From contig NZ_MSKS01000048.1 in NCBI RefSeq assembly GCF_001937445.1, positions 1 through 58,738 of the forward strand: 58,738 nt of DNA, given 5' to 3'. This document shows, piece by piece, positions 55,644 through 58,738 of this stretch. The notes beneath the pieces were generated by a model, which worked only from the letters and a program-made list of their open reading frames with translations, ran no database searches and had not been told where the DNA came from. Position 1 is the first letter of the stretch. The number at the start of each line of letters is the position of its first letter. This DNA is from Actinomyces oris. Its GTDB lineage: Bacteria; Actinomycetota; Actinomycetes; Actinomycetales; Actinomycetaceae. Both the position numbers and the translations under genes were made by a program.

Positions 55644-56804
55644 TCAGGAGACTCGGTGTGTCAGCAGGTCCGCCAGCACCGCCAGGTCCTCCAGGGATGC
55701 GGTGCTCACCACGCCCTCGTTCCCGAGTCGTTCCAGCGCCTGGTTCCCGGCGTCGCGGTGCGCGGCAATGATCTCCTCGTGGGCGGCTCGCGCGCCGCAG
55801 TCCTCGATGAGAGCGGTGACCTCGCTGATCTGCTCCTCCGTGGCCTCGGGGTTGGCCAGGACGCTGCCAAGCAGGTGCCGGCCGGCCTCGTCGCAGCGCC
55901 CCCAGGTCAGGGCCAGCAGCACCGTGCGCTTGCCCTCGCGCAGATCGTCTCCGGCGGGTTTGCCGGTGGTCTGCGGTGAGCCGAAGACCCCCAGCTCGTC
56001 GTCGCGCAGCTGGAAGGCGATACCGACGTCCTCGCCGAAGGCGGCCAGGTGCTCGGCGGTGGTCCCGCTCGGGTCCAGGCCGGCCAGGAGGGCGCCAATG
56101 AGCAGCGGGTGACGCACCGAGTAGCGGGCCGACTTATGCCGCACGACCGACAGGGCGTCGCCCTGCATGCGCCTGGCCGCAGCGCCCGGCTCCCGGTCCC
56201 AGGGCAGGGGCAGGTTCTCGCTGCGCACGTCGAGGAACTGGCCCAGGGCCACCTCGGTGGTCATGGCGTCGAAAGCGGACCTGGCGTACCGCACCGCACT
56301 GCTTCCGGCCTTGCTGGAGGCGCGCGACGGCGCCAGCGCGCTCATCTGCTCGCCGGCCAGCGACAGCAGGAGGTCGCCGAGCAGGATGGCGCCATTGGCC
56401 CCGAAGGTCTGCGGGCGTCCCAGCCAGCCCCGGGCCTCGTGGTCTCGAGCGAAGACGCGGTGCGCCGCGGGCAGGCCCCGCCGAGTGTCGGCACCGTCCA
56501 TGAGGTCGTCGTGGACCAGGGCACTGGCCTGGTAGAGCTCCAGGGCCGCACCCAGGTGGACGGCGTCGGAACCGGTCAGGCACTCGGCTCGCTGCTCCGG
56601 GGTGCTCAGGATCGCGCAGCCGACGGCCCCCAGGACGGCCCGCATGCGTTTACCTCCGCTCAGGACGCTCCCGGCGGCCTCGAGCAGCTCCGGGGTGGCC
56701 TGGCCCAGGTCCTCCCAGCGCCGGTGGCAGTCCTCCAGGACCTGAGTCAAGCGGTGCTCGACGGCGGGACGGACACGGCCCAGGGCCGCAGGCAGCGCAC
56801 TCAT
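55644..56804 (-). CDS. trans-polyprenyl diphosphate synthase (IdsA-like)
   Basis: 386 aa. First aspartate-rich motif LVHDDLMDGADTRRG and second FQLRDDELGVFG (last Asp replaced by Gly, as in several actinobacterial enzymes). GGKRMRAVL binds IPP. It elongates allylic diphosphates to C15-C20 or longer, feeding uppS products, quinones or carotenoids. ATG 56804 has TACTCT seven bases upstream. Located 100 bp from the kinase gene on the same strand, with the kinase having its own -10 box. Confidence 0.9.
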   Translation of the reverse strand: MSALPAALGRVRPAVEHRLTQVLEDCHRRWEDLGQATPELLEAAGSVLSGGKRMRAVLGAVGCAILSTPEQRAECLTGSDAVHLGAALELYQASALVHDDLMDGADTRRGLPAAHRVFARDHEARGWLGRPQTFGANGAILLGDLLLSLAGEQMSALAPSRASSKAGSSAVRYARSAFDAMTTEVALGQFLDVRSENLPLPWDREPGAAARRMQGDALSVVRHKSARYSVRHPLLIGALLAGLDPSGTTAEHLAAFGEDVGIAFQLRDDELGVFGSPQTTGKPAGDDLREGKRTVLLALTWGRCDEAGRHLLGSVLANPEATEEQISEVTALIEDCGARAAHEEIIAAHRDAGNQALERLGNEGVVSTASLEDLAVLADLLTHRVS

Positions 56805-56811
56805 GACCGCC

Positions 56812-56817
56812 AGAGTA
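56812..56817 (-). promoter_or_regulatory. -10 box of the polyprenyl synthase gene, leaderless
   Basis: TACTCT on the minus strand, 7 nt before the ATG at 56804; no ribosome binding site. Confidence 0.5.
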
Positions 56818-56932
56818 GTCCCAGCTCAGACGTCAGGAGGGGTGGTGACTCCCCCGGTGGCGGGTTTGCTGCGGCGCGACGCGAGTGCGAACAAGGTGAG
56901 GTCATACTAAGTCGTCTGTGCGGAGATCCTGA

Positions 56933-56958
56933 GGAATAAACGCTACAATTCGGGGGTT
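56933..56958 (+). promoter_or_regulatory. sigA promoter region: SigR/SigH-like GGAAT-N18-GTT overlapping a TACAAT -10 box
   Basis: GGAAT (56933-56937) and GTT (56956-56958) are separated by exactly 18 bases, the pattern recognised by SigR of streptomycetes and SigH of mycobacteria. Inside the spacer lies TACAAT (56944-56949), a good housekeeping -10 box. A leader of roughly 70 nt would precede the GTG at 57029. Confidence 0.5.
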
Positions 56959-57028
56959 GTCTGCTGTGCCGGGTCGGGTTCCCATACCCCGTCACCGGCT
57001 GTCCGCCCGCCCACGCGAAAGGAACTCC

Positions 57029-58675
57029 GTGGCTTCTTCCACAGTGACGCGCTCCAGCACCGAGCTCACTGACGACGTCGACGAGACCCCGCTCGACGAC
57101 GAGGACTTCGACCTCGACGACGAAGGAGACGACGACGCCGGCTATGACGACGAGGACTACGACGGCTCTGACGAGGACGACAACGAGGACTCCTCTGACG
57201 AGGACGAGGACCAGGATGACGACTCCGAGGCGCAGACCGCCCAGGAGGATGACGGCCCGGCCCCCGAGCTGCGCGACTACTACCTGGATGTGAGCCTGGA
57301 GGAGAACGGCGACGGCTCCAAGCGCAGCCCCTTCAACAACCCCGCCTCTCTCAAGGGGGTCCGCCTGGCCCCGGGGGCGACTCTCTTCGTGCGCTCGCGC
57401 ACGGTCGTGGAGAACCTGGAGATCGCCGGTCACGGCACCCTGGAGGAGCCCATCACGCTGGCCCCCTACGGACACGGCCCGGTTCCCCGGTTCGTCGTGG
57501 GTGACTCCGCCCCGATGGTGGCGCGTGACTACCTCGCTCAGAACGGCTACATCTTCCGTGGCTGGGTCATCAAGGGCATCAAGATGCAGCCCTCCATCGC
57601 GGCCCTGACCGGCGAGCTCGAGCGCATGCGCCGGGAGGAGGCGGAGAAGGCCGCCTCCAAGAAGTCCGGTAAGCGCGGCAAGTCCCAGGACAAGGACGGC
57701 TCCTTCACCGTCTCCGACTCCGATGAGGGTGACGAGCCCGCCCAGCGGGTCGTCACCGCCGGCGCCACCGCGGACCCGGTCAAGGACTACCTCAAGCAGA
57801 TCGGTAAGGTCGCGCTGCTGAACGCCGAGCAGGAGGTCGAGCTCGCCAAGCGCATCGAGGCCGGCCTCTACGCCGAGCACCGCCTGGCTGAGGAGGGTAA
57901 CGACCTACCGGCCAAGCTGCGCCGCGAGCTGCACTGGGTGGCCCAGGACGGTCAGAGGGCCAAGAACCACCTGCTGGAGGCCAACCTGCGACTGGTGGTC
58001 TCGCTGGCCAAGCGCTACACGGGGCGCGGCATGCTCTTCCTGGACCTCATCCAGGAGGGCAACCTGGGCCTCATCCGAGCTGTGGAGAAGTTCGACTACA
58101 CCAAGGGCTTCAAGTTCTCCACCTACGCCACCTGGTGGATCCGCCAGGCCATCACCCGCGCGATGGCGGACCAGGCCCGCACCATCCGTATCCCGGTGCA
58201 CATGGTCGAGGTCATCAACAAGCTCGCCCGCGTGCAGCGCCAGATGCTCCAGGACCTGGGACGTGAGCCCACCCCGGAGGAGCTGGCCGTCGAGCTGGAC
58301 ATGACCCCGGAGAAGGTCGTCGAGGTCCAGAAGTACGGGCGCGAGCCGATCTCCCTGCACACCCCCCTGGGTGAGGACGGGGACTCCGAGTTCGGTGACC
58401 TCATTGAGGACTCCGAGGCCGTGGTCCCGGCCGACGCGGTCAGCTTCACCCTCCTGCAGGAGCAGCTCCACGCCGTGCTGGACACTCTCTCGGAGCGCGA
58501 GGCCGGCGTGGTCTCCATGCGCTTCGGTCTGACCGACGGCCAGCCCAAGACCCTCGATGAGATCGGCAAGGTCTACGGGGTCACCCGCGAGCGCATCCGC
58601 CAGATCGAGTCCAAGACCATGTCCAAGCTGCGCCACCCCTCGCGCAGCCAGGTCCTGCGCGACTACCTGGACTGA
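57029..58675 (+). CDS. sigA: principal RNA polymerase sigma factor (RpoD/SigA/HrdB) with unusual N-terminus
   Basis: 548 aa from GTG 57029, with AAAGGAA upstream. Region 1.2 begins at ~249 ([11 protein letters not shown]), region 2 at ~319 ([16 protein letters not shown], then [21 protein letters not shown]), and region 4 contains [20 protein letters not shown]; all are of group 1 type. Instead of a typical region 1.1, residues ~14-75 are almost pure Asp/Glu, and residues ~82-160 (57272-57508) read RDYYLDVS...[11 protein letters not shown]...[11 protein letters not shown]...[32 protein letters not shown]. This resembles the first coils of right-handed beta-helix proteins. A basic linker ([14 protein letters not shown]) joins it to region 1.2. 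The core function is certain; the role of the extra module is not known. Confidence 0.95.
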   Translation: MASSTVTRSSTELTDDVDETPLDDEDFDLDDEGDDDAGYDDEDYDGSDEDDNEDSSDEDEDQDDDSEAQTAQEDDGPAPELRDYYLDVSLEENGDGSKRSPFNNPASLKGVRLAPGATLFVRSRTVVENLEIAGHGTLEEPITLAPYGHGPVPRFVVGDSAPMVARDYLAQNGYIFRGWVIKGIKMQPSIAALTGELERMRREEAEKAASKKSGKRGKSQDKDGSFTVSDSDEGDEPAQRVVTAGATADPVKDYLKQIGKVALLNAEQEVELAKRIEAGLYAEHRLAEEGNDLPAKLRRELHWVAQDGQRAKNHLLEANLRLVVSLAKRYTGRGMLFLDLIQEGNLGLIRAVEKFDYTKGFKFSTYATWWIRQAITRAMADQARTIRIPVHMVEVINKLARVQRQMLQDLGREPTPEELAVELDMTPEKVVEVQKYGREPISLHTPLGEDGDSEFGDLIEDSEAVVPADAVSFTLLQEQLHAVLDTLSEREAGVVSMRFGLTDGQPKTLDEIGKVYGVTRERIRQIESKTMSKLRHPSRSQVLRDYLD

Positions 58676-58738
58676 GCGGACGGACCCTGACGAAGGAGCC
58701 CCGACGGCTCCTGCGTGTCGACGGCGTCGGCCCCGGAA

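Overview
This 58.7 kb window is a chromosomal segment of a high-GC actinobacterium. Most of it is densely packed, GC-rich coding sequence. The gene content points to Actinomycetaceae, probably Actinomyces. The clues are a pyrophosphate-type phosphofructokinase, class II DAHP synthase, PknL-type PASTA kinase, divergent glgC/glgA(glgM), a Zur-controlled znuACB-zur operon and a classical actinobacterial phoH-ybeY-corC-era...recO-uppS-zur...glyS backbone. The genus is an inference from these features. I see no rRNA, tRNA, CRISPR array or insertion sequence.

Layout. 1-5.6 kb is an accessory zone: an AT-richer DnaQ-like exonuclease gene, a TetR regulator with an ABC-2 exporter, an EamA transporter and an AT-rich small membrane protein. 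5.6-7.2 kb holds an AlbA_2/ATPase regulator gene with an internal 13/8-bp repeat tract. 7.4-11.7 kb is the RNA/ribosome-maturation operon phoH-ybeY-corC-era. 11.8-18.1 kb breaks the backbone with bifunctional putA, a MazEF module and an ABC-XRE operon. 18.2-21.9 kb is leuA (with a leucine leader peptide), recO and uppS. 21.9-25.4 kb is the zinc uptake operon znuA-znuC-znuB-zur, divergent from glyS. 27-33.3 kb has YibE/F, dus, an SDR, sixA, serB and glgC. 33.6-39.5 kb has glgA, an ABC ATPase, the NfeD-SPFH membrane pair and a SpoU methyltransferase. 39.7-47.6 kb has a PTS EIIBCA, an ABC-F protein, an ErpA-type Fe-S carrier, an FKBP lipoprotein, superoxide dismutase and a receiver-like protein. 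47.7-56.8 kb holds an exonuclease-GIY-YIG fusion, PlsC, PPi-PFK, AroG, PASTA kinase and polyprenyl synthase, an order resembling the mycobacterial idsA2-pknL-aroG-plsC region. The window ends with the principal sigma factor gene.

How it works together. The genes serve translation and RNA quality control (ybeY, era, glyS, dus, spoU), envelope isoprenoid and lipid supply (uppS, idsA-like, plsC), carbon flow (PTS, PPi-PFK, glgC/glgA), amino acid biosynthesis (leuA, aroG, serB), metal and redox homeostasis (znu/zur, sod, erpA) and global transcription (sigA).

The most unusual signals are four. (1) The principal sigma factor carries, in place of an ordinary region 1.1, a long acidic stretch followed by a segment that looks like the N-cap of right-handed beta-helix (pectate-lyase-like) proteins. 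(2) Its promoter region contains an exact GGAAT-N18-GTT, the spacing of SigR/SigH-type thiol-stress promoters. (3) The AlbA_2 gene has an out-of-frame-length repeat tract that could be phase variable. (4) At least ten genes have a TANNNT -10 box exactly 6-7 nt before the start codon and no ribosome binding site, indicating widespread leaderless transcription.
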